Source: Cladosporium sp. IMV 00045 | Taxonomy: Eukaryota; Ascomycota; Dothideomycetes; Cladosporiales; Cladosporiaceae | Assembly: GCA_001931905.2 (NCBI GenBank) | Contig: MSJI02000330.1 | Location: forward strand, 1 to 42,450 | Reading direction: 5' to 3' | DNA length: 42,450 bases | Part shown: in pieces, positions 30,066 through 40,966 of the stretch | Layout: each line of letters opens with the position of its first letter | How positions within the stretch are numbered: position 1 is the stretch's first letter | Notes under the pieces: generated by a model | Told to the model about the DNA's origin: nothing | Seen by the model: the letters and a program-made list of their open reading frames with translations, nothing else | The model's database searches: none | Program-made: the position numbers and the translations under genes

Positions 30066-32943
30066 GGTTGGTCAGGGCGGTACTGACTATGAATGCGTTA
30101 AATGTTGTATTGGCAAGGCTTGCGGATGCTTTGGAGGTTCCGATTTCAAGGGACGATAGGATCAATCGGAGGACTTACGGTTCATGAGCGATATACTTAC
30201 GAATGATGATATCTTCAAGATTGCACGAGTCTTTTACCCTCAAGCGCGTAGCTGCGAACAATTAAGCAAGATATGTCACCTGTGTCCGCATTGTAAGTGA
30301 TATCTGGCGGGAGTTCATGATTCACTGAATCAGAATCGGTCGTCAGTGTCATCTCAAAGGCTCGGCAGGCTTTGAAGCACTGCAGCGAAACAACACGGAG
30401 GGCAGCGTGAGAAAGCTCGTGGACCCGGCATCCCACGAGCCAACACTATGCATACAACAGCAAGCGAGACAGGTGTCCTCGTCCTCGCTCGACCATCGCC
30501 ACAAGACGGCTCATGAGGGACCGCGAAAAGGGCAAATTCCGTAAGGAGGTGGCAATACTGGGGCAAAAAGCGATGGCTTTTCAGCCGGTGGAGCCGGGCT
30601 GACCGGATACTGCTCACGACTCCCAAGACCTCATCTTCCGTATCCGTCTTGTCATGCACGGGCTTGGAACCTCTTGTCTCGTTGGTACGGTCAATTACCG
30701 ACGCTTATTTTCGCTCGACGTGATCCAAGAAAAGCAATCGCCGAACATGCCGTAGGCCAAGGACAAAGTGGCTGGCGTAGGATGCTCTAGGATCCGCTAG
30801 AGATGTTGGGCTTGCTTTTATGGACGTCAGACATATGACATGAGCATACGGCATCGCGGTGGGTGGTTGCTCGCCGTGAGCTGATAGATCGCGTGCCGGA
30901 TGCCTTCGCAAACACCCAAGGCGCTGGTGAGCCTTCACATTGACGGGACGGCAATCGCCAGAAACGAAAAACAGACGGGAGGTCTGGCCTCGAAAGAGTC
31001 GTATCCGCCCCGCAAGCATGTAAGGGCATGGACGGGGACTCCATGGCCGGTGAAAGACCCCATGGGTCTACCGGTCCAGACTATTGAGACGCCGTCCATC
31101 TCCATGGGGCGTTGTGACCGGTTGCTGAGATGTTTGCGCATAGCCATCTGGAGTAAGTTCACCGGCTGTCTCTATCCAAACTCAGCAGGACAAAATGGTA
31201 GATCGAGGCCAAGGGTGAACGGTTCTCACTTGCTCAGGTATGCCAGGAAATCGATCGTAGAGAGTGGACTAAGCATCGATGCTTGCAATGCCATGCAGAA
31301 GCCGAGCCTTTTAGCAGGTCTTGGAAGAACCGGGGGTGTGACCCAGAAGAAACAGCAGTTGCAGAAACTCCCCATGGAGTCGAAGGTCTCCATTATTCCA
31401 TCCTCGTGGGAGATGGAGACGAGTTTCGCGAAACATCATCCCGTTAGTTCTCGTTAGTAGCGATGTCATGGGTCCCGACAAGTCCCGATGAATCCGGAGA
31501 GAGCGACAGCGATTGGCCGGCTAGGCGTCTACCGGAGCAAACCCTCCCCCGTAACATCCCGGAAAGACACACCAGGGTAATGGTGCATTCTTCTACGATT
31601 CTCTCCACAGGCGAAGAACAGTACGGGTTGTTACGGGGGCGGATGGTCCTAGAAAATGATCCATGGGGTATGCGCGCCATGATCCTCCGCAAATGATGGT
31701 GCCGTACCCCAAGATCCCCGATATCTGCCTCCGCAATGTGTTGTTTGGTATGGGGGAGATGGGACGTCAGTAGTAGGTGTGAGTATGCGACATGGCAGAC
31801 AACAGAGCAACAGTCGACCGAGCCGGATAGTGGTAACCGATGGCAAGCTTTCAGATGCCGGATGCGACTTGGCGAGGGCAGCCCACTTTGAAGGATTGCG
31901 AGTGACATCCGGGCGCAAAATGAACGAAGACCGCTTCTGGCAGGTAGCAGGCTCACAGAAGCAGGCGAGTATGCGGGCGTAGCATTTGACCCTGCAAACG
32001 GTAGCATCGCCCAAATTGCTTCAATCTTTGCTTCGAGGCTTCCTGTTGGGTAGGTGGGTCACCACGTTTCTCATCATGTTTCTGTGAATATACCGCTATC
32101 CTTCAAATGGATATTGGGCAGAACTCAAGGTCCACTGGCAGTATCCTCGGAGATGCCCAGTCTCAGTCATGGAAAGCTATGTCTTTCGAGCGAAGGACCA
32201 TGGCCTCAACGCTTGAGCGTTAAGCAGCACTGGCAGGTCTAAGGCTGAAGAACGATTGATGCACCTCGATCGGCCACGCGGTCGTTAACCATGGCTCTTG
32301 AAGTCGATGATCTACACAGGCTTGTTGTCATTCACCGGAGAGCAAACCCAATTCGTCTGCCGAAACGCTCAACAGTAGAGTCGCCGATATCTCTCCAGTC
32401 TCAGCCTGAAAGCACAGCAGAAATGGCAGCATGCTGCTGGCTCACCTAGAGCGCACAGGCACATGGCCTTTGTGATGTTGGCACACCTTCTTTGGGTGCT
32501 CAACGGACACTATCTTGCAAATCCCCACCAGCTTACACGGCACCAGCAGCGTATCCACCCGGACTTTTCGGAGATGAGCAAGAGTCGTAAAAGAGCGAGT
32601 TTGTCATCAGTTGCATAGCTGTTAGTAGTACTGCAGACTCGAATTGTGCATAGAGTATCATGATCATCGTGCGTGTGAATGGAGCAGCCGTTGTCTGAAG
32701 GCTCCATAGATCTGCCATACTGAACATTCATCGGCAGAGATCGCAGGGCTGATATTAGACAAAGTCAGAGAGAGCGAAGCATTGTGAACCCTTCCAAGAC
32801 CGAGACTCTGCGGCAAGTCTGCAGAGATACATGATAGGGCACACCCAGCCGAGCAAGCTTACTCGTGAGGCTTTTCAGATAGAAGCGAGCTGGCTGGGAT
32901 GACTTGAAGAGTCAAGACTCAAGAACAATCAGGGTTGCGCCTC

Positions 32944-32971
32944 CGGATAGTACCCGGCTAAAGACTATCCG
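32944..32971. repeat. Perfect 8-bp inverted repeat, 12-base loop
   Basis: CGGATAGT at 32944-32951 and ACTATCCG at 32964-32971 are perfect inverted repeats and carry outward CGG/CCG triplets. Isolated in the gene-poor region; may be chance or a binding site. Confidence 0.4.
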
Positions 32972-34115
32972 CTTTCGCACCGTGAAAAGGTCGGGTAGTG
33001 GCCACATCGCTCGCCGGTCATGTCTCTGCCAGTGCTCGCCTCCACCAGTCTGTGGCAGCCTTGGATCCAACAAACGCACTCGCGCACTCAACCACTCCAT
33101 TAGTCCATTGTTAGATTACGACCCCGGACCTGCTGGCGTCGGTCAGCAGCCGCGGCATGTCGACTGGCGTGGACTACTGGCTGGAAGGATGATGCGATGC
33201 AGATTTGTGTGTGCGGTAGAGGGATGACGATCGCTTTGCCACAGGGACGCCATTGAGTTTGCGCTGGCTGAATCGCACGAGAACAGAGCGGCAAAGGTTT
33301 GCGATTTGTTTTCGCCCACGACGTTTGAGAGACGGCCTCGAGTCGAAGTCGAGAGCAGCCCTACGAGGCGGCATTTGGCTTCTCTGCTCCATGCCTTGTC
33401 CTCGTGTTGGAGGGTTGTTTGGAAGGCTTGGTAGAGCTTGGCGAAGCAGCTTGCACATCACTTCCGGCTTTCAGCCAAGTCGTTCAGAACTTTCTGCTCT
33501 GCGTTTGGTCCGTCCGTTATAGAGCGACCCACCTCCATATGTGGCTCGAGAGGCGGCGCGTCAGATTGTTTCTCTGCGACTGCCTCTTCAGGCGGATAAT
33601 CGGCACCCAGCAGATATTGGAAAAGGACCGCGACGATGCCGGTGAGAGTCTTGCATCGCGCACACCGCATGGCTGCTCTTATGATATGAGGTCGAATATA
33701 TGAGACGATTGCGTCTTCTCAAGGGCTCCGACTAGCATATCAGAGCGCAGAGGGCTTTCATTCGGACTCTGACCGAACGGAGGACCCCGAGTTCCGTCCT
33801 TTCATCATTGCACGGCGCCCATCCATCTAGCGCATACGGCGGCGACTGCTTAGGAATTTTCGGACCTCAACGCATCAACCTCACGATGGTGCCGTCTTGA
33901 CCCAGCTCTCCTCCACAAGCACGTCCCCAATTGGCATTGTGGGGCGTATCACACACATGATGTCTCTCGTCCCCAGTTGCGGGCGGAACGTGAAGAGGCG
34001 TGATGCCGATCAACCAACCGACAATCATCATGCTGGTCAGGGCACTTTTCGAAACCCACGCCCCATGGCCTCACTCCGTAATTGTGGGGAGGTGCTTAGG
34101 CAGGTGGTCAGCCAT

Positions 34116-34121
34116 TATATA
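34116..34121 (+). promoter_or_regulatory. Candidate TATA element of the sugar-transporter gene
   Basis: TATATA 202 bases upstream of the transporter ATG, followed by a CT-rich tract that would fit a start region. It is the only strong TATA-like sequence in the last 250 bases before the gene. Support is positional only. Confidence 0.35.
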
Positions 34122-34322
34122 CCTCTCGACGATGCCTCAAGTCTTGAACACTCCCAGCCTTTCTCCCACGTCCACTCCTCCTCCCCTGCTACTTATCGAG
34201 TCGTCGAGAGCATCCAGTTGACAGCTCTCCCCAGCCATAACCACTCCTTCATTGGATTGGAATAGCAAACTGCTACATTAAGCCAGAACACCATAGCAGA
34301 GACCCGATCACTTTCAGCAGCC

Positions 34323-35934
34323 ATGCCTCTCACTGGCAAGAAGCTGGAGGTCGCCCAGCTGTTGCTGGTCGTCCTCCCGGCCTTCGTTCTGTTCGGTTAC
34401 AACCAGTCCGGTGTTGGTGGTCTTTTGTCGCTTCACGACTTCGCCGAGACGTTCCCAGAGATGGACACCGTCACCACCACTGGCGCTGAGAAGAGCAACA
34501 AGAAGACCATTCAGGGCTCCGTCGTGTCGATGTTCACCATTGGTGCTCTTTTCGGTGCCTTCTCTTGCTCCTGGTTCGGCGACTACCTCGGACGCCGCAA
34601 GATGATCTTCCTCGCCGCCATCCTCACCCTCATCGGCGAGATCCTCCAGTGCTCTTCCTTCCACATCGCCCAGTTCATCGTTGGACGTTTCATTCTCGGA
34701 TGGGGCATCGGTCAGCTCTCTGCCACCGTTCCCGTCTGGCAATCCGAGTGCTCTGGAACCAAGAACCGTGGTGCACACACCGTCCTTGACGGCTGCTTCA
34801 TCAGTTTGGGTTACCTGCTCGAGTCCTGGATCAACCTTGGTTTCTTCGAGATCAATTTCGGACCCGTCCAGTGGCGCATTCCCTTGGTCTTCCCCATCTT
34901 CGTCTCCCTCATCCTCATGGGCTGCGTCTTCCTCATCCCCGAATCCCCCCGCTGGCTCTGCCGCAAGGGCCGCGGAGAGCAGGCTCGCGTCAACCTGGCC
35001 AAGTTCCGCGGTCTCCCCCAGGATGACCCTCTTGTCGCAACCGAGATCGGTGGCATCGAGCTCGCTCTCGAGGAGACCGGCAACTCCGCCGCCAGCATGA
35101 AGGACATCTTCACGATGGGCAAGGACAAGCTCTTCTACCGCTTCTCGCTCTGCATTCTCCTCCAACTGCTCCAGCAGATGTGCGGCAGCAACCTGATCAG
35201 CGTCTACGCCACGATCCTGTTCCAGGACAGTCTCGGCATGTCTCCCGAGCTCTCCCGCGTCCTGACCGGCGCCTGCCTGACCTGGAAGTTCCTGTCCTGC
35301 TTCGTCGCCTTCTTCACCATCGACCGTTTCGGCCGCCGTGCGCTCTTCATGTTCTCCGGCTTCGGCATGGCCAGCTGCATGATGTCGCTCGCCATCTGCA
35401 CCAGCTTCCCCGACACCAACACCAGCGCCATGGCCGGCGCGGCTTTCTTCATCTTCGCCTTCAACTTCTTCGTCCCCATCGGCTTCCTCGGCGCCAACTT
35501 CCTCTACTGCACCGAAGTCGCCCCCATCAGGCTCAGAGTCCCCATGGCTTCCATCTCGACCGCCAACCACTGGCTGTGGAACTTCGTCGTCGTCATGGTA
35601 AGCAAACACCAAACCTCCCCGAAATACCCATAAGACCCACTAACATTGTCTTCTACAGATCACCCCCGTCGCCGTCAACACCATCGGCTACCGGTACTTC
35701 ATCGTCTACGCCGTCATCAGCGCCACAATCGTCCCGCTCGTCTACTTCCTGTACCCGGAGACCATGGGCCGCTCGCTGGAGGAGCTCGAGATGCTCTTCG
35801 CCGAGTCCCCCTCCGTCATGTCCATCGTGCGCGAGTCCAAGCGCAAGCCCGCCGAAGGCGGTCTTGTCTCCGCCCACCTCCGCGAGAAGCTCGAGAACGA
35901 CGATGACGAGGTCGAGTACAAGGTTAAGGAGTAG
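34323..35934 (+). CDS. MFS sugar (hexose-type) transporter
   Basis: Two exons, 34323-35597 and 35659-35934, 516 aa. The intron has donor GTAAGC, branch CTAAC and acceptor CAG, in phase 0. Signatures of the sugar porter family are present in order: GYNQSGVGGLL in helix 1, GDYLGRRK between helices 2 and 3, GRFILGWGIGQLSATVPVWQSE in helix 4, PESPRWLCRKGR after helix 6, QQMCGSN in helix 7, DRFGRR between helices 8 and 9, and PETMGRSLEELE after helix 12. Twelve hydrophobic segments fit. The ATG in CAGCCATGCC context gives a short cytosolic N-terminus. Such proteins import monosaccharides at the plasma membrane, usually by proton symport; the exact sugar is not readable. Candidate CreA-type sites upstream suggest glucose control, weakly. 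A minus-strand frame over the same bases is a codon-bias shadow. Confidence 0.93.
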
Positions 35935-36086
35935 GGATGCTGCTCTTGTCACGAAGTTTGGTTTTTGTTATGGACTTTCTGCTTTTTTAGATGATGCCAA
36001 CATCATCGTGTCTGGAATAGATGGATACATGCATTGTGCATGTTGCATTGGGCATCGGAGTTATTTTTCTTATTATGCATGGCTCA

Positions 36087-36110
36087 GCCGCCTCTATTTG
36101 ATGAGGCGGC
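36087..36110 (+). repeat. GC-rich perfect hairpin in transporter 3' flank
   Basis: GCCGCCTC at 36087-36094 pairs with GAGGCGGC at 36103-36110 around the loop TATTTGAT, 153 bases after the stop codon. It probably lies in the 3' UTR if the mRNA extends that far; a role in mRNA stability or 3'-end formation is possible but not shown. Confidence 0.55.
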
Positions 36111-36364
36111 GTATGGATACGCTATTCACGGCTCGAACAAAAATGCGGCTCTTTTATGATGGAATCTCGCTGCCGCTACGTATATATACTGAGACGAATT
36201 TACACAATTTTTCAAAGATGACTTATACATGGACTTCCCCTACCCTTTTCGGATCGTTGTGATTCTACTTGTTAGCAGTCATCCTCTACTGGGCGGTGAT
36301 TGCATTGGCAGGATGAAGATATGGTTCCTTTGTCACGACCGATTATCCAGTCGGCACTACCTTG

Positions 36365-36388
36365 CAGCAGCAGCAGCAGCAGCAGCAG
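36365..36388 (+). repeat. (CAG)8 trinucleotide run
   Basis: Eight CAG units in non-coding sequence about 430 bases after the transporter stop. A useful strain-typing microsatellite; no coding role is seen. Confidence 0.9.
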
Positions 36389-36444
36389 CGATATAGTCGT
36401 CCGCTCGGACGCAGGACTGAAGATCCCGATTATTCCGCGATTGG

Positions 36445-36652
36445 AGATGTGACAACTGTGCAGATGAGACCTGATGTGTTGTTGAGCTTCGCTATCTTTC
36501 TTTCACCGTTTTGCGTAATCATCTTGCGGGATGCACATCGTCCGTGTCGATGAGCTATTGAAGATGTGACGAGCGTGCAGGTGAGACTTGATGTGTTGTT
36601 GAGCTTTGCCATACTTCTTTTCACCGGTTTGCGTAATGTCCTGCGGGATAGG
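36445..36652 (+). repeat. Imperfect tandem duplication, period about 117 bases
   Basis: AGATGTGAC begins at 36445 and 36562. Each is followed by CTGTGCAG or CGTGCAG, GATGTGTTGTTGAGCTT, a CTTTC/CTTTT...CACCG segment, TTTGCGTAAT and GCGGGAT. The units differ by scattered substitutions and a few indels. No terminal repeats of a mobile element are visible. Confidence 0.8.
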
Positions 36653-38554
36653 TGTCTGAATGTGAAGAAGGTGTGAACCCAAACAGTAATGATGCAAAGA
36701 CGCAGAGAAAGGTGCATTTGTCATCATCGTGAGGGTTGTTGAGGTGAGCTGTGAGGTGCTGCCGCACTGCTGTGGTGACATGCTTCGGCTTATTGCTTAA
36801 GTCTGAGACATTGCGTAGCCGCGGTGTGTGTTTGCTGGGAGAGAGATTATCGACGCAGAGCTGACGCTATATACTGGCGGTCAAGACAAGATCATAGAAG
36901 GACCGAGCATTGAAGAAGACGGGCTGCTGCAGGACAAAGAAGTAAAACTGTCGTTGGACGTGCAATGATCTTTGCTGCCACATAGCAGTGACTACAGTTC
37001 GCTAGTGGCAACATAGACCAGAACTGGCGAAACATCCAAGTCCTCGCAGGCTGGGAAATTGGATTCGCGTGAGGTATGCTACTCTGCGATGATTGACTGC
37101 AAATTGACGGTCACGGTCGAGCCTGGACAAAGGAAAGAGACGAAAAGGAAAGGTACCACGTCGTATACTTAGTCAAAGGGAAAGTTCACGCGTCGCCAGG
37201 AACGCGTATTGCTTGATTCCGTAGCGCGCAGTAGCCGATCGAGCCGGTGGATTCCGCGTAGAGGAGCGCGGCAGGAAGACGGATCTCTCTGTAGATGGCG
37301 CCATGCATTTGGTCATCCAGGGGGCACAGTCAGAGGGCCAGTACTCAGGCACGCAGGTACGGGCAGCTGATCGCTTCGGGTGGTGATGACAGCAAGATCG
37401 GACGATCCCAGAGCCTTAACAGAGATTTAATATGGCGGAAAAGGGCGTGTGGCAGGCTGGCGGCGGACGGCGAGGATGGGTGGATGAGAGAGAGAGAAAA
37501 GGGGAGGAGGATGGGCGGTAGCGTGAACCTTAGACGGGGCGAACTGGGCAGACACGGCGCTTCCCCAGATGGCGCGAGGGGAGAGGCCGTTGAGAACCAG
37601 CCTTGGACCGTTTGGCCCTTGCCGTAGTGAACGAGCGGCGTATGCTGATCTGATCTGATTGACACTGGACATGGATGTAAAAAGATCGAATGATGAATTG
37701 ATTAATCCACGTAACGGAAGAGAGTCGAGAACCCATCAATGTTGGTGAGCATGTTGAGGAGGGAGATTGCAGAGGCATACTGCAGGCGCATTGGTGAAAC
37801 AAAAGCGGACGCTGCCGTCTTGTCGGTTTCGGTCTAGGCTCTGGCTCTCCATGCTCTCTCTCTCTCGCCGGGCTGAACACACGCTTCCCTCTCCTGCCCT
37901 TCAGCGCTTACAACCACCTCACTTCGCCGCTGTCCTCGGTGGGTTCAGACGAGACAAGAGCGCAAGACAAGCAGAAACGGCGCCCCATCTATATCCTCTC
38001 CAGCATATACCACGCCTCCCCTTCTTCGCCAGCCACACACCGTCTCGCGACACAGCGCGTCTTGCGACCGTCGCCCGTAGACCCCCCCTACACCCACCCA
38101 CCGCCCTCTTCGCGCGCACTCCTCTACCACTCTCTTTCCTCAACACTCTCTGCTGCCGCTCTCTCCAACAACCATCACCATCTCGGCCAGGCGCTGACTC
38201 GACTCCTCGTGCACGCCTCTCGCGACGGACATCCATTCTTTCTCTTGCGCAGCAGCAGCACTCTCATTCACCGATCCCGGAACATTTCTCTATCTTCTAC
38301 CAACACCACCCACTATCCACAGGCTGGACACCTGATTCGGCCAATTCGCCTTCTTCACCACAATCACACTCGCTTGACGCGTACCCTCATTCACCAGACT
38401 CATATCACCACGCTCCCTCCGCCAAAACAATCAACTACCCTCTTGTAATACCCTCACGACACGACCGACCAGCAACCCAGATACCCGCCAACACCCTCAC
38501 GACCGCTTGATGCCCACTAACGCAAGCCTGAGCCCTTCATACTACCAGGAGAAG

Positions 38555-39636
38555 ATGGATCACTACGATAGCAGATATGGCGGGCGCAAGAAGTTCAGCA
38601 TGGGAAACATCTTTGGCGATCCCTTCCCGCTGGCCACGCTGGGAATCGGAATTGTAAGACACCCTGCGAAACCTGCTGTCTCTGCCTGTCGCAAACAGAT
38701 CAACTAACAATCGACGTTCTAGTCTGGCTGGCTTATCGCGTTTGTGAGCTCCATCATCGCCGACGTGCAGGGAGATTACCCCAATTATTCTTGGTGGACC
38801 CTGGCTTTCATGCTGATGTGCATTGTCGCGGTCTTCGTTACTGTCGCAATGGACTCAGTCCACACATATCACGTTGCTCTGACCGGTCTTCTTTCGGCTG
38901 GCTTGGTCTTCACTACATCATCAGTCAACTCACTAATTTACTACTCTGATGCCGCGAAGGAGGCGGCAGCAGCGGGGTTCATCCTGCTGTCTATGGTCTC
39001 GGTATGCGTTCCAATGATACTTAACAAATTGCGCACAACTGACAAGTCCCCAGATCGTATGGATATTCTACTACGGCTCGCAACCCACAGCCTCGCACCG
39101 CCGCACGCTCGACTCTTTCGCCCTGCACAAAGAAGGCGCTCCCTCGCGAAACAGCCGCTACATGAGCCAGCACCCCCACCGACCAGACACGATCCGCTCC
39201 AGCAGCCACCAGCCGCAAATGTACAACTCGAATCTCGCGGGCTTCGAGACATCATCACCGGTGACCGGCTTCGCAGGCGGCGCAGCAGGTCAACAACAAA
39301 GAGCGTCTGCATCAGCATTCCCTCAACCAGCCTCCACTCCCGGTCCATCCGCCCCCGGCACCGGCGTCGCCGAGAGCCAACAACAAACAGAGTTCGACTA
39401 CCCTTACCGAGCGAAGGCGATCTACAGCTACGAAGCGAACCCTGACGATAGCAACGAGGTTTCGTTCTCCAAGCACGAGATCCTCGAAGTCTCGGACGTC
39501 AGTGGAAGATGGTGGCAGGCCAAGAAAGAGAATGGAGAGAAGGGAATCATTCCCAGCAATTATGTTCGTGTCCTCCACCTTTTCAACTCTTTCTCTGACA
39601 CTTACTAACATGATCTCCCAGGTCGTCCTCATATAA
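38555..39636 (+). CDS. SHO1: High-osmolarity signalling membrane adaptor Sho1
   Basis: Four exons: 38555-38653, 38723-39001, 39054-39563 and 39622-39636, 300 aa. The third intron has donor GTTCGT, branch CTAAC and acceptor CAG; the last exon is only GTC GTC CTC ATA and stop. The N-terminus ([29 protein letters not shown]) and the [14 protein letters not shown] loop are typical of fungal Sho1. Four membrane segments span about residues 24-145, and a Ser/Gln/Pro linker follows. The SH3 domain is residues 239-300 ([34 protein letters not shown]). Sho1 is a plasma-membrane osmosensor/scaffold that binds the MAPKK Pbs2 through its SH3 domain in the HOG pathway, and also feeds invasive-growth signalling. 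An in-frame ATG at 38510 would add 15 residues. Confidence 0.93.
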
Positions 39637-40966
39637 GGATCGCACAAAACAGTCAAAAATCCGGCGAGATGATTGCATCTCTTTCTTCTTTCCTGTTCAG
39701 AGGAAGAATGAACACTACAGAAGGCGTTTCTCTTCCTTTTTTCCTCTAACTCTTGTACGAATGCCCAACTTTTCAACTTATTCTCCTTACGTCCCCACAC
39801 ACACGCGCAAACCCCAGGCGAGGCGTGTCTGTCTGCTCACCTGTACTTTTTCTTCTTCTCCTCTTTCTTGTCATGACTGAAGGTTTTCAGCTGTTGACTT
39901 GGTATGACTACCCTTTTATTTTCTCTTTTCTTGTTTTTCTGTCTGTGCCCAGGTCGGCTTTTCTTCTTGCTTGTTTATTCAATTTGCGCTGGTGGTTTAA
40001 ACTCGGGCAGTGCGTGACGATACACAACTGCTGCCGCTGCTACTGCTGCTGCTGCTTTTTTGGGAGGTTACGATATCCAGTTTAGGGGAGAGAGGAAATG
40101 GAAATATCTTTGGTAACTTTTATTTCACTGCTGTGGCCAACTTGCTTGTTTCAGTGAAGAGGCGCGTTTTGTTTCTTAGGCCATGTTCGACCATCAGTGA
40201 GTCGCTTCCGTGTGTGCAAGTGTCCTTTGTGCCAGAAATTTGATGTGATCTAGATTGTCAAACACGTGGTAGAGAGGAATATCCATATCACGAATGTCGG
40301 AAGCAGAGAATCGCTGTCAAGTCGGAAGGAATGCCGCGGCAGCCCTTATCTGTATCGAATGCTTCTGGCCACAGGCTTTTCCATGTCGGAGTGCGTGTGC
40401 CCACACGCGAGTGCACAACGAGGTTCGCTCAGATGCCGGTGCGGTTACGTTGCGGATACAGACTAAGATGGACGACATCATCGCCGACCAGCCTCCAGAG
40501 CTCGCTGACCTTGCCCAAAAGGGGATAACTCACCGAGCATCGAAGAGCGTCTTTCTCGCGCTGCTCTCGCTGCTTTCCGCGGCAGTGTAATCATAGTGCA
40601 CCAAGGGAACGATGCAATCACATAACTAGCCATGTGTCGGCATTAGGCGGGAACAGTGTTTCCAGGGATTTGTCTCACTCGCCTCACAGAGAGCTCGGTG
40701 AGAAACTGCCGTACGAAGATCTCGCAGATGGAGTTGAATCGTTATGACTTCACTAGACCAGCGATTGGCTGTGCTGCTCCAATTAGAAGCCCGGCGAGCA
40801 CGGCTCAGTCAGCGTCATTGAAGTTCCAATGATGAAATAAGCTTTCTCTCATCGCGGTGGCGTAAACATCTGTATTTTATATTCCCATCTTTCCTCCTTT
40901 GGGCCATCGCTGTTTCTTCGTCTTCTCGATCAATCTCCTTCATACCTCTCACAACACATCCCAACA
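39637..40966. other. Intergenic region between SHO1 and catalase genes
   Basis: The left part is the SHO1 3' flank with long T- and C-rich runs and CTGCTG repeats near 40030. The right part is the catalase promoter: a single AGGGG (40520-40524), which fits a stress-response element, a TATA-like TATTTTATA at 40873, and a CT-rich leader before the ATG. No gene is supported. Confidence 0.5.
40873..40881 (+). promoter_or_regulatory. Candidate TATA element of the catalase gene
   Basis: TATTTTATA lies 94 bases upstream of the catalase ATG and is followed by a pyrimidine-rich leader (CCCATCTTTCCTCC). Only position and sequence support it. Confidence 0.35.

Larger units (their letters stand above)
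30066..34322. other. 4.2-kb region without a recognisable gene
   Basis: No frame here has recognisable similarity, good start context plus length, or convincing splice-linked exons. The longest ATG-type frames (for example 30900-31457 plus and 31444-32007 minus) overlap each other and have random-looking composition. Base composition is similar to the flanks, so there is no sign of strong RIP. The last 400 bases are the sugar-transporter promoter: a TATATA at 34116 and two GTGGGG sequences (33939-33944, 34084-34089) that fit the short CreA consensus SYGGRG. Confidence 0.5.
35935..38554. other. Intergenic region with repeats; promoter and leader of SHO1
   Basis: From left: the 3' flank of the transporter with a GC-rich hairpin, a (CAG)8 run, a degenerate tandem duplication, about 900 bases of unremarkable sequence, and from 37800 a strongly pyrimidine-rich leader before SHO1. 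An ATG-started frame of 219 codons (37851-38510) lies in that leader. A parallel frame (37939-38448) is open too, so openness alone is weak evidence there. Confidence 0.5.

Noticed and set aside
30900..32007. Overlapping 185- and 187-codon frames in the gene-poor interval
   Set aside because: They lie on opposite strands with random-looking composition and no similarity; neither shows splice-linked extensions.
33939..34089. Two GTGGGG sites as proof of CreA glucose repression of the transporter
   Set aside because: The six-base degenerate consensus occurs often by chance; noted in the region entry only.
34314..35612. 432-codon minus-strand frame opposite the sugar transporter
   Set aside because: Same codon-bias shadow effect; Glu/Asp/Gly-rich translation with no recognisable domain, while the plus strand has all sugar-porter motifs.
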